From Armatimonadetes bacterium UBA1398 (GTDB lineage Bacteria > Armatimonadota > Zipacnadia > UBA1398), in assembly GCA_002305165.1 (NCBI GenBank), contig DBQI01000064.1:256-60337 (forward strand): a stretch of DNA of 60,082 nt, read 5' to 3'. The translations under genes were made by a program, and so were the position numbers. The notes below the pieces were generated by a model that saw nothing but the letters and a program-made list of their open reading frames with translations, was not told the DNA's origin and searched no databases. This document shows, one piece after another, positions 40,573 through 48,952 of the stretch (position 1 is the stretch's first letter; every line of letters starts with the position of its first letter).

Positions 40573-43500
40573 TCATGGCCTCAGGTGAACCACCTGTCCC
40601 GTATAGACGCGCACCGGCCCCATCAGGCCGGACGGCACCAGCGCCGAACTAGCGTGCCAGTGCTTCCATGTGGTGAAGGCGACGCGCTCCGAGGGCCTCT
40701 TCTGGCCCTGCAGGAACCATTCGGGCCATCCCCGCAGCGAGCCACTGGAGTTCCACTCGCAATCGTCGGGGAGCTGCTCATCGCCGATGAGACGGTTCAG
40801 CCAGAGGTTGGTGATCTCGATCTCCAGCTCGTTCTCACCCGGCGCCGCCGCGTCGGTGATGTCAACGCTGAACGGGTGCTTCCAGAGTACGCCGAGATCC
40901 ACGCCGTTGAGCCGTACCCGTGCCATCTCGCGCACGTCACCCAGGTCCAGAAGCAGCCTGTGGTCGGCATCTACCGCGGGCAGATCGATGGTCTTCGTAT
41001 AGGTGGCCGTGCCCGAGTAGTACCGGACGCCGTCTGTCGGGTGCTCAGTCCACGACATCAGCCGGCTGAACAGGACCCGGACGGGCGCCCCCAGGTTCGG
41101 GCCGAAGCTGACGGTCCAGTCGCCCGAGATCTCCTGGGGCTCAGGCGAACCAGCGACGGAAGCACGCGCTGTGGCGCCGGATCGGGTCTCCGCGGTCCAC
41201 TCGCCATCCTCCCAAGCGGTCACGGCCACGGCTGCGGAGTCTGTCGCTTCGGCCAGCGGAGTCGGCCTCATCGCCGCCCGGATCGGCGCCTCCGTGCCTG
41301 TCGGCAGCACGAGCAGTTGGTTCTCCGGCACTACCAGCGTGTAGGGCTGCCCGCTGAGCGCATACTGCACACGGAGCTGCTTGGGCACGAGATGCGCTGG
41401 GTCGCCTGCGAGATCGTTGTTGGCCGACACTGCCAGGCTCGCGCCCTCGATGCGCTGGCGCAGCGCCTCGGTAACGTCGACGGTGAGCGTCTGATCCGGC
41501 GGCGGCAGGGGATCGGGGACCACACCGTACATGGCCCGGCGGACCTCGACCTGCCCTGCCTCCCCGTCCGGGGGTAGCACCATGCCAGCGCCCTCGACCA
41601 CTGAGGCTGTCCGAAGCTCACCGTCGAGCACGTACTCCACGACAAGCCGCTTGATCAGGTTGGGAGCGGGGTCCCCCGCCAGATCGTTACTGGCGCTGAT
41701 CTCCAGGCGACCATCCCTCAAGAGGTTCCTGGCCAGGTCGGTCACGTCCACCGTATCCGGCAGCTGGCGGTCGAGAACTCCGTAGCTTGCCTCCAGCACC
41801 TCGAGCGTGAGCCCCTCCGGCAAGGTGGGAGCGAAGGCGTCGCCGCCATCCCGAGCGAGGGACACCACCGGGTCTGCCTCGCCAACGGGCTCACGGAAGA
41901 CGACGAAGACGGATCCCGCGGGCTCCATGGCCAACGACACGGTCGTGCGGCCATCCTCCTCGCGGAAGACGGGGGCGAGCCGCGTCGCACCCGTCACGGG
42001 GTCCCAGAGCTCCGGCCGGAGGCCCGACACGCGAAACGCGGCCTCCAGGGAGCGAGGCTGCGGCGCGGCGCTGGCGACGAAGTAGACCTCGGCGCCATCT
42101 ATGCGGCGATGGATGAAACTCACCCCGTCGCGCTGCCCTCCCACTACCTCGAAGTCGGGCGGGAGGGCCCAGTCCCGCAGCAGTTCGGCGACTGTCCCCT
42201 GCCGGACGGAGCCGCTCAATTCCGCCACACGCGCATCGGACGGAGGCCCGCCGGAGAGGCTGGGGGAGGCGGCGTAGGTGGGCCCGACGACCGTGGCGCC
42301 AGCCTCGGCGAGAGCGGCGACGCGCTCCAGCAGGGCAGGCGTCATACGGTCACCAGGTGGAAGGATCAGGGCGCGGTACCGGCTGCCTCCGCTGGCGACG
42401 AGCCAGCCGTCCTTCACGGAGAGGCGCTTCATCACTACCTCCGGCGAGCACGCGTCGTACTCGTAGCCGGGTGGCAGGTTCAACAGGGGCATCGATGCGG
42501 GCGAGTTCTCCTCGGCCATGGCCAGGAAGTCGGCCACGTACTCGCCCGATTGCAGCAGGTACTGGCATCGCGCGATGTACTGGAGCCACGCCGCCCCCTG
42601 CTCCCACCACGTGTTAGTACGCTCAAAGTGGAACCCCCAGGGACCCATCGTCATTCCGGGTACCACGTTCATCCACGGTTGATGAGCGTAGCGGTGGAAG
42701 ATATAGCGGTTCACTCCGGCACAGAAGACCTGATCGCCCAGCGCCTTCAAGGAGCCCGGGTGATTCTGCCATCGGCCGTTCACGTCGCTGGCGGTGAAGG
42801 ACTCAGCGCCCACAATGGCCCGCCCGTAGGTGTGGGCGATAGACGCCGCCAGTTTGCCGTTCCCCGGCCCGCCCCCGACCCAGAACTCACCCATGGGGAT
42901 GTCCACCGCTCCCCCCGCAGTCAGGTCATCGAAGTTCCCGTTCCCGTAGGGCTCAGCCGAAAGCAGCAGCCCCCGGCTGTGGCAGAGGTCAGCGAAGCGG
43001 CCGAAGTAACACTCGTGGTAGAGGTCTGCGAGAGTCCTGCGGAAGTCCCACAGGAACCGCTCCGTGCTATCCACATCGGCCACGATTCGGCCGGTCAGAG
43101 CCGGTAGGTAGCCCGCGATCCCGTAGCCACGCAGGCGCTGGAACTGCCGCGGCATCTCCGCCGTCCAGTTCTGGCAGTGGACCTCGTAGCTGTCGATGAG
43201 GACGTGGCGGAGCCCGGTCTCGCCGATAGGGGCGCCGGCCTCCACCAGGGCGCCCACCACTTGGTCGAAGTGAAAGCTCGCGGCCTCCTTGCTGAGCTTG
43301 TCGACCTCCAGGCCCCGCCCCGACTCCGATGCCGGGTGGTTCTCCTTGCCTGTGGGGGTGTAGCCCAGGCGCAGGATGGTCCAGGAACCCGCGGGAGCCT
43401 CCCAGTCGAGGGTTCCGTCCGCCTGGAGCCGCGCCGTCAGATCCACGATGGTGTCGGAATCTACGCACGCCTCAGCGCCTACCTCCACCGACTGCCGGCC

Positions 43501-44487
43501 GGGACTATTCGCCCGGTCATAGCCAGCCTTCAGCGACCAGTTAGTGAGGCGGGCGCCCTGTTCCAGCACTATCTCCGACATGCGCGCCAGGCCGCCACGC
43601 CCGGCGCCAGGGGAGAGCGTGATACGGAAGACGCGTCCGGTCGCCGGTGGGAAGCACACTGCGCCAGGAGCGGGCAGCAGGCCGCCATCCTGGGCGCCGA
43701 AGTCGGCGACTCGGGTGAAGTTGGCCCCATCCTCGGAGACGCTGAGCTCCCCGCCTCCCGTGGCCCCAGAAACTGGCGGCAAGCTCAGGGAGCGCAGGGT
43801 GACGGGCGCGGCGAACTCCGCCGCGACCCAGACGGGCTCGCCATCAACCACCGAGGGCACGTTGACGGGGGTGCCGAGATCTCCATCGAGGAGCGCCGCC
43901 GCGCCCGGGTGGTTCGCTGTGACCGTGAACTCCGGCAGGGGCGACGCCTCCGCCGGGGGCGTGGGGAACGCAATGACGGCAATGTCCCGGTAGGTTCCCA
44001 ACCGCGTGAGAGGTTGAGGGAGTGGAGTCTCCGATCGGCCAGGTCCCTCGACCCGCGTCTCAGAGGAGACGAGCATCTGCATGGCGAGCTCCGGGGTCAC
44101 CCAAGGTCCACCACTGCACGACCAGCCGGCGCAATTGTGCAGGCAGACCTCGAGGCCCAGCCGATCAGCCTCGCGGCAGGCGTGCAGGACCAGGTCGAAC
44201 CACTCGGGGCTCGCGTAGTCGACAGGGCCCGCCGGGACGCCCGGCTCCACGTCGAAGATCTGGACCCCGCCCACCCCGACGGCGGCCATAGCCTCCAGGT
44301 CGGCGGTGATCCCCTCTGCCGTGATGTTCCCATTCATCCAGTGCCACCAGGTGTGGGGCCTGGCGGAGGGCGGAGGAGCCGCGAAGCCGGCAGCCAAGTC
44401 CTGAGCGGGGGACGAGAGGCTGAAGAGAGCCAGTGACAACGCAAGGAGTCCGGTGCGTGCTGTCGAAGACCGCCAGAGTCCGTACAT
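40573..44487 (-). CDS. Secreted GH106 alpha-L-rhamnosidase-like enzyme
   Basis: A 1304-residue secreted enzyme. A signal peptide (to about residue 28) precedes the GH106 N-terminal signature RPHTWWHWMNGNITAEGI. A long catalytic region follows. Two successive units of about 80 residues (about 897-974 and 982-1066), each with DVT and NDLAGDPA, look like DUF3395-type domains. The C-terminal beta-jelly-roll is the usual galactose-binding-like lid (YSGTATYTKTIDLP, then GVLWKHPFSVDIT). Family role: removal of alpha-L-rhamnose from pectin or glycosides. ATG at 44487 has AGGGAAGG upstream. It is divergent from the glycyl radical enzyme. Confidence 0.88.
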   Translation of the reverse strand: MYGLWRSSTARTGLLALSLALFSLSSPAQDLAAGFAAPPPSARPHTWWHWMNGNITAEGITADLEAMAAVGVGGVQIFDVEPGVPAGPVDYASPEWFDLVLHACREADRLGLEVCLHNCAGWSCSGGPWVTPELAMQMLVSSETRVEGPGRSETPLPQPLTRLGTYRDIAVIAFPTPPAEASPLPEFTVTANHPGAAALLDGDLGTPVNVPSVVDGEPVWVAAEFAAPVTLRSLSLPPVSGATGGGELSVSEDGANFTRVADFGAQDGGLLPAPGAVCFPPATGRVFRITLSPGAGRGGLARMSEIVLEQGARLTNWSLKAGYDRANSPGRQSVEVGAEACVDSDTIVDLTARLQADGTLDWEAPAGSWTILRLGYTPTGKENHPASESGRGLEVDKLSKEAASFHFDQVVGALVEAGAPIGETGLRHVLIDSYEVHCQNWTAEMPRQFQRLRGYGIAGYLPALTGRIVADVDSTERFLWDFRRTLADLYHECYFGRFADLCHSRGLLLSAEPYGNGNFDDLTAGGAVDIPMGEFWVGGGPGNGKLAASIAHTYGRAIVGAESFTASDVNGRWQNHPGSLKALGDQVFCAGVNRYIFHRYAHQPWMNVVPGMTMGPWGFHFERTNTWWEQGAAWLQYIARCQYLLQSGEYVADFLAMAEENSPASMPLLNLPPGYEYDACSPEVVMKRLSVKDGWLVASGGSRYRALILPPGDRMTPALLERVAALAEAGATVVGPTYAASPSLSGGPPSDARVAELSGSVRQGTVAELLRDWALPPDFEVVGGQRDGVSFIHRRIDGAEVYFVASAAPQPRSLEAAFRVSGLRPELWDPVTGATRLAPVFREEDGRTTVSLAMEPAGSVFVVFREPVGEADPVVSLARDGGDAFAPTLPEGLTLEVLEASYGVLDRQLPDTVDVTDLARNLLRDGRLEISASNDLAGDPAPNLIKRLVVEYVLDGELRTASVVEGAGMVLPPDGEAGQVEVRRAMYGVVPDPLPPPDQTLTVDVTEALRQRIEGASLAVSANNDLAGDPAHLVPKQLRVQYALSGQPYTLVVPENQLLVLPTGTEAPIRAAMRPTPLAEATDSAAVAVTAWEDGEWTAETRSGATARASVAGSPEPQEISGDWTVSFGPNLGAPVRVLFSRLMSWTEHPTDGVRYYSGTATYTKTIDLPAVDADHRLLLDLGDVREMARVRLNGVDLGVLWKHPFSVDITDAAAPGENELEIEITNLWLNRLIGDEQLPDDCEWNSSGSLRGWPEWFLQGQKRPSERVAFTTWKHWHASSALVPSGLMGPVRVYTGQVVHLRP

Positions 44488-44603
44488 GGTATCGCCTTCC
44501 CTCTGTGCGTGCATGCAGCAGGGTTGTTCTCCGGGGATAGGCCCCACACCGCCCAGGTGTTTCGCGCGGAGCCGCGGAAGGGCGCAGTCTGAGGTGAGGG
44601 TAC

Positions 44604-46829
44604 TTGACAGGGACGCGAGTCGACTACAGCAAGTGGATCCGCGAACTGCAGGATCTGAAGCGAGAACAGGTTCGCCAGAAGCGCGCCTTGAAGGGCGCCA
44701 TCGACGCCGATGAGCAGGGCATCGTCCCCCTGCCAGAAGAGGCGTCGGAGATCGTCGAGGCAGTCAGTGGCTCGGGCGTGGTCGTCAAAGACCAGATCCT
44801 GAAGGGTTACGTGCCTGAGAGCAACCATCCCAGCGGCGGGTTCTTCGGCCCCCGAGCCTGTGGCGAGAACTTCCGGCGCCTGCTGGAAGCCCACCCGACC
44901 TACGTGAAGCCGTTCAACTCGATGGCCGGCGTCTACATGGTCAACTTCATCTCCTACCGTTCCCCCGGGTGGAACCCCGATTTCGACTACTCCCATCTTC
45001 ATGAGGAGCAGGAGCGATATGGCCTGACCCCGGGCATCGGCGGAGTCCAGCACTTCTGCCCCGACCTCACCATCGGTCTGGAGCTGGGCTGGGGCGGCCT
45101 CCTAGACAAGGTTCGCCACTACGCGGGAGTCAACCCCGAGGCCTCGGAGTTCTACATTGGCCTCGAGAACGTGATCGCAGGTGTCCAGAGGTGGATCGCC
45201 CGCCACGCCGTGGCCGCCGACGAGCTTTCGGAGCAGGAGCCCGATCCGGCGCGTCGCGAGAACTTAGAGACTGTCGCGGCAGTCTGCCGCCGACTGGTCG
45301 CCGAGCCGCCTGCCACCTTCCGCGAGGCGTGCCAGTGGCTCGTGTTCTTCCAGGCCGTGGCGAAGATGTACAACGGCAGCGGCGAGTGGGGGCAGCTCGA
45401 CGAGATCCTGCGTCCGTACTACGAGGCCGACATTGCCGCTGGAAGGCTCGATGACGAGGAGGCCATCTTCCATGTGGCCTGCCTTCTGCTGAGTGAGACG
45501 GCATACGTGCAGATCGGCGGGCCGGAGCCGGGCGGCGGCGAGCGGGCGAGCAAGATGTCCTACCTCATCCTCGAGGCGGTCCACCGGCTAAAGACGCCCG
45601 CGAACATCGGCCTCCGCGTTGGAGCGCAGACGCCGGAGGATCTGCTGCGTCGGAGCGTAGAGATCCTGTTCGAGGATCGGATGGGCTTCCCGAAGTTCGT
45701 GGCCAACGAGTCGCTGGTTGAGGGCTTCGTTCGGGCTGGCTGGCCTCTCGAACTCGCCGAATCGAGGGTCTACTCGGGCTGTCATTGGCTGGCGGTGCCG
45801 GGCCGCGAATACGGCTTGGCGGATATGATCAAGCTCGACTTCGCGAAGACCTTCCGATACGCCCTCGAGGAGATGATCCACGCTCCCGGGGTGACGCCAA
45901 GCGTCGATGAGCTATGGCGCCGGTTCCACGGCCACCTGAAGCGGGCCGTGGAGGTCATCGCCGAGGGCGTCGACCTCCACATCGAACACATGCACGAGGT
46001 CTTCCCCGAGTTGGTGCTGGATCTGTTCTGTCACGGCCCGGTCGAGCGGGGCGTCGACGCTAGCCATGGTGGCGTCGAGATCATCAACATAGGCGTTGAT
46101 GGTAGCTCCCTCGCCACCGTCGCCGACTCCTTCGCGGCGCTGGAGGAGCGGGTGGAGCGCGAGGGCCGGTTCACCTGGCACGAGATGTGGGAGCACCTCG
46201 AGACCAACTGGGAGGGTCCGGGGGGCGAGCAAGCGCGCCAGCTGATGCGCAACATCCGGCGGTTCGGCTCCGGCGACTCCGTCGCCGATGGATGGGCCAA
46301 GCGGATCAGCAAGGCCTTCACGGCGATGGTTGTCGAGAAGCCGACGCCGAACGGCCACCGGATGGTGCCAGGGCTGTTCACATGGGCCCTCACCGTCGCC
46401 TTCGGTCAGCGCCTCGGAGCGACACCGAATGGGCGCCGCGCGGGCGAGCCCGTCTCCCATGGCCCCAACCCCGAGCCGGGCTTCAACGGGGGGCAGCCCG
46501 GCACGCCTACGCAAATGGCGGTTGCCGTTGCAGGGGTGCAGCCGGGATTCGGGAATACGGCCCCCCTACAGCTCGACATGGACCCGGGGATGGTCTCGGG
46601 ACCGGCAGGGGTCGCGAAGGTGGCGGCCCTCATCCGAGGCCACTTCGACCTCGGTGGCACCATGATCAACATGAATATCGTCGATCGGAACACGATTCTG
46701 GCCGCGGCGGAGAACCCCGCCGCCTACCCCGACCTGATCGTGCGGATCACCGGGTTCAGCGCGTATTTCGCGAGCCTGTCCGATGAACTCAGGCAGTACG
46801 TGGTCGATCGGGTCGTACTGGAAGCCTGA
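44604..46829 (+). CDS. Glycyl radical enzyme, pyruvate formate-lyase family, unassigned subtype
   Basis: A 741-residue glycyl radical enzyme. The C-terminal glycyl-radical motif is intact (VRITGFSAYFASLS, with Gly717), and the barrel ends with the usual GATPNGRRAGEPVSHG. The thiyl residue is most likely Cys393 in YSGCHWLAVPG. This is not the Cys-Cys of pyruvate formate-lyase, nor the Cys-x-Glu of the glycerol, choline, propanediol, proline and isethionate enzymes: the second residue after Cys is Trp. No PflA-type activase is in the window. TTG at 44604 has GAGGTGAGGG upstream. A Gfo/Idh/MocA gene follows 29 nt later. Confidence 0.85.
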   Translation: MTGTRVDYSKWIRELQDLKREQVRQKRALKGAIDADEQGIVPLPEEASEIVEAVSGSGVVVKDQILKGYVPESNHPSGGFFGPRACGENFRRLLEAHPTYVKPFNSMAGVYMVNFISYRSPGWNPDFDYSHLHEEQERYGLTPGIGGVQHFCPDLTIGLELGWGGLLDKVRHYAGVNPEASEFYIGLENVIAGVQRWIARHAVAADELSEQEPDPARRENLETVAAVCRRLVAEPPATFREACQWLVFFQAVAKMYNGSGEWGQLDEILRPYYEADIAAGRLDDEEAIFHVACLLLSETAYVQIGGPEPGGGERASKMSYLILEAVHRLKTPANIGLRVGAQTPEDLLRRSVEILFEDRMGFPKFVANESLVEGFVRAGWPLELAESRVYSGCHWLAVPGREYGLADMIKLDFAKTFRYALEEMIHAPGVTPSVDELWRRFHGHLKRAVEVIAEGVDLHIEHMHEVFPELVLDLFCHGPVERGVDASHGGVEIINIGVDGSSLATVADSFAALEERVEREGRFTWHEMWEHLETNWEGPGGEQARQLMRNIRRFGSGDSVADGWAKRISKAFTAMVVEKPTPNGHRMVPGLFTWALTVAFGQRLGATPNGRRAGEPVSHGPNPEPGFNGGQPGTPTQMAVAVAGVQPGFGNTAPLQLDMDPGMVSGPAGVAKVAALIRGHFDLGGTMINMNIVDRNTILAAAENPAAYPDLIVRITGFSAYFASLSDELRQYVVDRVVLEA

Positions 46830-46858
46830 CGGCCCAATACCGTAGAGGAGCATGCAGC

Positions 46859-47959
46859 ATGGCACAGGACAAGTTGAGGGTAGCGATAATCGGGAGCGGA
46901 ATGATCGCCCTTACGGCCCACCTCCCGTCATGGAAGGCTCTCTCGAGGGACGTCGAGCTCGTCGCCACGGCCGATATACTCCCCGAGCGGGCGCGGCTTC
47001 TTGCCGAATCGGCGGGGATTCCGAAGCACTACGGCGACTGGCAGAAGATGCTCGATGAGGTCAAGCCGGATCTGGTATCCGTCTGCACGCCCAACGCCTA
47101 CCACGCAGAGCAGACCATCGCTGCCCTGCAGGCTGGCGCCCATGTCCTCTGCGAGAAGCCCATCTCCATCTGCTACAAGGACGCCGCGAGGATGTACGAG
47201 GCGGCCGAGGCAGCGGGCACGATCCTCATGGTCGGGCAGAGCACCCGCTTCACCAGCGTGCCCTTCGCGGCCAAGAAGCTCATCGACGAGGGACGCCTGG
47301 GCGAGATCTATTTCGGCGAGACCTACTGGCTGCGCCGTCGTGGGATCCCCACATGGGGCCAGTTCCACATGAAGGAGCACTCGGGCGCGGGCCCACTGTA
47401 CGACCTGGGTGTCCACAACCTGGACCTGCTCTTCTGGCTCATGGGCAACCCCGCCGTCAAGACCGCCACCGGCGTCACCTACACCAAGTTCGGCAACCGT
47501 GATGAGGGCCTGGCGACCTCCCTCGCCGACAGCGGCGCGCCCGAGGGCGTTATCACGCCGCGGCCGTACGACTACCGCGAGTTCGACGTCGAGGATCTGG
47601 CGGCGGGCTTCTTCCGGATGGAGGGCGGGATCTCCGTCTCCTTCAAGACCAGTTGGGCGGCGAACGTGCCCGGCAACCCGCACCAGACCACGGTTCTCGG
47701 CACCGAAGGTGGCATCCAGATCGATCCGTTCACCTTCGTCACGAACGTGGATGGCTACCAGACCAACGTAACGCCCATCGCTCCGGGCGATCCGCCTGTG
47801 GCCTTCCCCGGTCACATCGGAGAGACCGCTCACCTCGTCCGCGTGATCAAGGGCGAGGAGGAGCTCATCGTCAAGAAGGAGCAGGTCCTCAACGTCATGA
47901 AGGCCCTCGACGGCCTGCATGAGAGCGCGAGGACAGGGCGCGAGGTCGTCATCGACTAA
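46859..47959 (+). CDS. Gfo/Idh/MocA-family NAD(P)-dependent oxidoreductase
   Basis: A 366-residue sugar or inositol-type dehydrogenase. The N-terminal Rossmann loop reads VAIIGSGMIAL and the catalytic/binding Lys100 is in CEKPIS, the family's EKP motif. The C-terminal alpha-beta domain has AGPLYDLGVHNLDLLFW, matching the usual GGG..D.G.H..D segment with its metal-independent catalytic His. It oxidises or reduces a sugar, polyol or keto group, using NAD(P). The gene is 29 nt after the glycyl radical enzyme, with GAGGAG upstream, so the two are likely cotranscribed and may act in series. Confidence 0.9.
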   Translation: MAQDKLRVAIIGSGMIALTAHLPSWKALSRDVELVATADILPERARLLAESAGIPKHYGDWQKMLDEVKPDLVSVCTPNAYHAEQTIAALQAGAHVLCEKPISICYKDAARMYEAAEAAGTILMVGQSTRFTSVPFAAKKLIDEGRLGEIYFGETYWLRRRGIPTWGQFHMKEHSGAGPLYDLGVHNLDLLFWLMGNPAVKTATGVTYTKFGNRDEGLATSLADSGAPEGVITPRPYDYREFDVEDLAAGFFRMEGGISVSFKTSWAANVPGNPHQTTVLGTEGGIQIDPFTFVTNVDGYQTNVTPIAPGDPPVAFPGHIGETAHLVRVIKGEEELIVKKEQVLNVMKALDGLHESARTGREVVID

Positions 47960-47970
47960 GCAGCCACCTC

Positions 47971-48010
47971 GGACTTCCACCCCACCGCAGCCGCGATGGG
48001 GTGGAAGTCC
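47971..48010 (+). terminator. Perfect 14-bp hairpin after the dehydrogenase gene
   Basis: GGACTTCCACCCCA (47971-47984) and its exact complement (47997-48010) surround a 12-nt loop, 12 nt after the stop codon. There is no T-run after it. It probably closes the glycyl-radical/dehydrogenase transcript. Confidence 0.65.
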
Positions 48011-48188
48011 CTACCAGACGCATCGCAGAGCCTCTCTGATCAGGGTCGGTCCCACTTCAGAGGCCTTGCTCGTAGCCTCCGCGTTGCCCCGCGCCACGGG
48101 CGGAGCACCGTACGCGGAAGGAGCTTGCGGCCATGGGTGAGCAGCCGGCACGAGGCGATGTGATGGGCCACAGCCCCCCAGCGGGCAT

Positions 48189-48480
48189 ATGGCGAGCCGT
48201 CCTGAGTGGTTGCGGGAACGCGTGCAGTAGTTCCTGGGACTGAAGTTCGGGATGATCATCCACTGGGGCCCTACGCGCAGAGGGACTGCTGCGAGTCCTG
48301 GCCCCTGGTACCCGAGGACGAGTGGGCGCGCAATGACGGTATGAGGTGCTGGACCGAGAGAGGCAAGGACCTGGAGCGGTTCCAGCGAGACTACTGGGCC
48401 CTGAACCGCACTTTCAATCCCACCGAGTTCGACCCCGGCAGTTGGGCCGATGCCGCCGTCTCGGCGGGCCTGAGGCACGA
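48189..48480 (+). pseudogene. GH29 alpha-L-fucosidase, decayed N-terminal fragment
   Basis: The sequence encodes the start of a GH29 fucosidase broken by at least three lesions. In one frame from ATG at 48189: RPEWLRERVQ, a TAG stop (where TGG would give the expected Trp), then FLGLKFGMIIHWG. A single missing base then moves the homology to the next frame (PYAQRDCCESWPL to FNPTEFDPGSWADAAVSAGL). The remaining 300 or so residues, with the catalytic nucleophile, are gone. A good ribosome site (AAGGAG) precedes an ATG at 48133 in yet another frame, possibly the original start. It lies between the dehydrogenase and nuo genes. Confidence 0.8.
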
Positions 48481-48482
48481 AC

Positions 48483-48499
48483 CCCCGCCGGTGGCGGGG
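48483..48499 (+). terminator. GC-rich hairpin before the nuo operon
   Basis: CCCCGCC/GGCGGGG with a 3-nt loop (GGT), 54 nt before nuoA and at the broken end of the fucosidase fragment. No T-run; either terminator-like or part of the nuo leader. Confidence 0.35.
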
Positions 48500-48553
48500 A
48501 TGGGGGAGGAGAAGGGGAGGCCATAGCGAAGTAGGGCCTCTGGTGACTCCTCT

Positions 48554-48952
48554 GTGACCGGCCATCCGTATCTGCAACTGCTCATCATGACCGTCGGTGG
48601 TATCCTCTTCGTGGCTGCCGCGATGATCGTCTCGTGGCTGCTACGGCCTAACCGGCCGAGCGAGGTAAAGGCGTCCACCTACGAGTGTGGAGAAGAGCCG
48701 GTCGGATCGGCCTGGTTCCAGTTCCCGGCGCAGTTCTACCTTATCGCATTGCTCTTCGTGGTGTTCGAGGTCGAGGCGGCTTTCCTGATCCCCTGGGCTC
48801 TGAAGCTCGGCGACTTCCTCCACCACGCAGCGGCAGAGGGCGTGGGAAGCCCGTGGTTCGTGGTCGTCGAGATGGCTATCTTCCTGGCGATCCTCATCCT
48901 GGGCTGGGTCTATGCGCTTAGGAAGGGTGCCCTCGAGTGGATAACCGAGTAG
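48554..48952 (+). CDS. nuoA: Complex I subunit A
   Basis: A 132-residue membrane subunit with three transmembrane helices and the diagnostic loop STYECGEEPVG between helices 1 and 2. It stabilises the junction between the peripheral arm and the membrane arm. The start is GTG at 48554; the ribosome site is weak, which is odd for the first gene of a long operon. It overlaps nuoB by 16 nt. Confidence 0.95.
   Translation: MTGHPYLQLLIMTVGGILFVAAAMIVSWLLRPNRPSEVKASTYECGEEPVGSAWFQFPAQFYLIALLFVVFEVEAAFLIPWALKLGDFLHHAAAEGVGSPWFVVVEMAIFLAILILGWVYALRKGALEWITE

Noticed and set aside
42109..44436. Two long plus-strand open frames (332 and 419 codons) opposite GH106
   Set aside because: The minus-strand GH106 frame is longer and has a signal peptide and family motifs; these have none.
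44510..44517. TGCATGCA palindrome in the GH106/GRE gap as an operator
   Set aside because: Only 8 bp, not repeated nearby, and it sits in the GH106 leader; could be chance.
48011..48577. 188-codon minus-strand open frame in the nuo upstream gap
   Set aside because: It overlaps the plus-strand fucosidase homology, has repetitive low-complexity composition and matches nothing.
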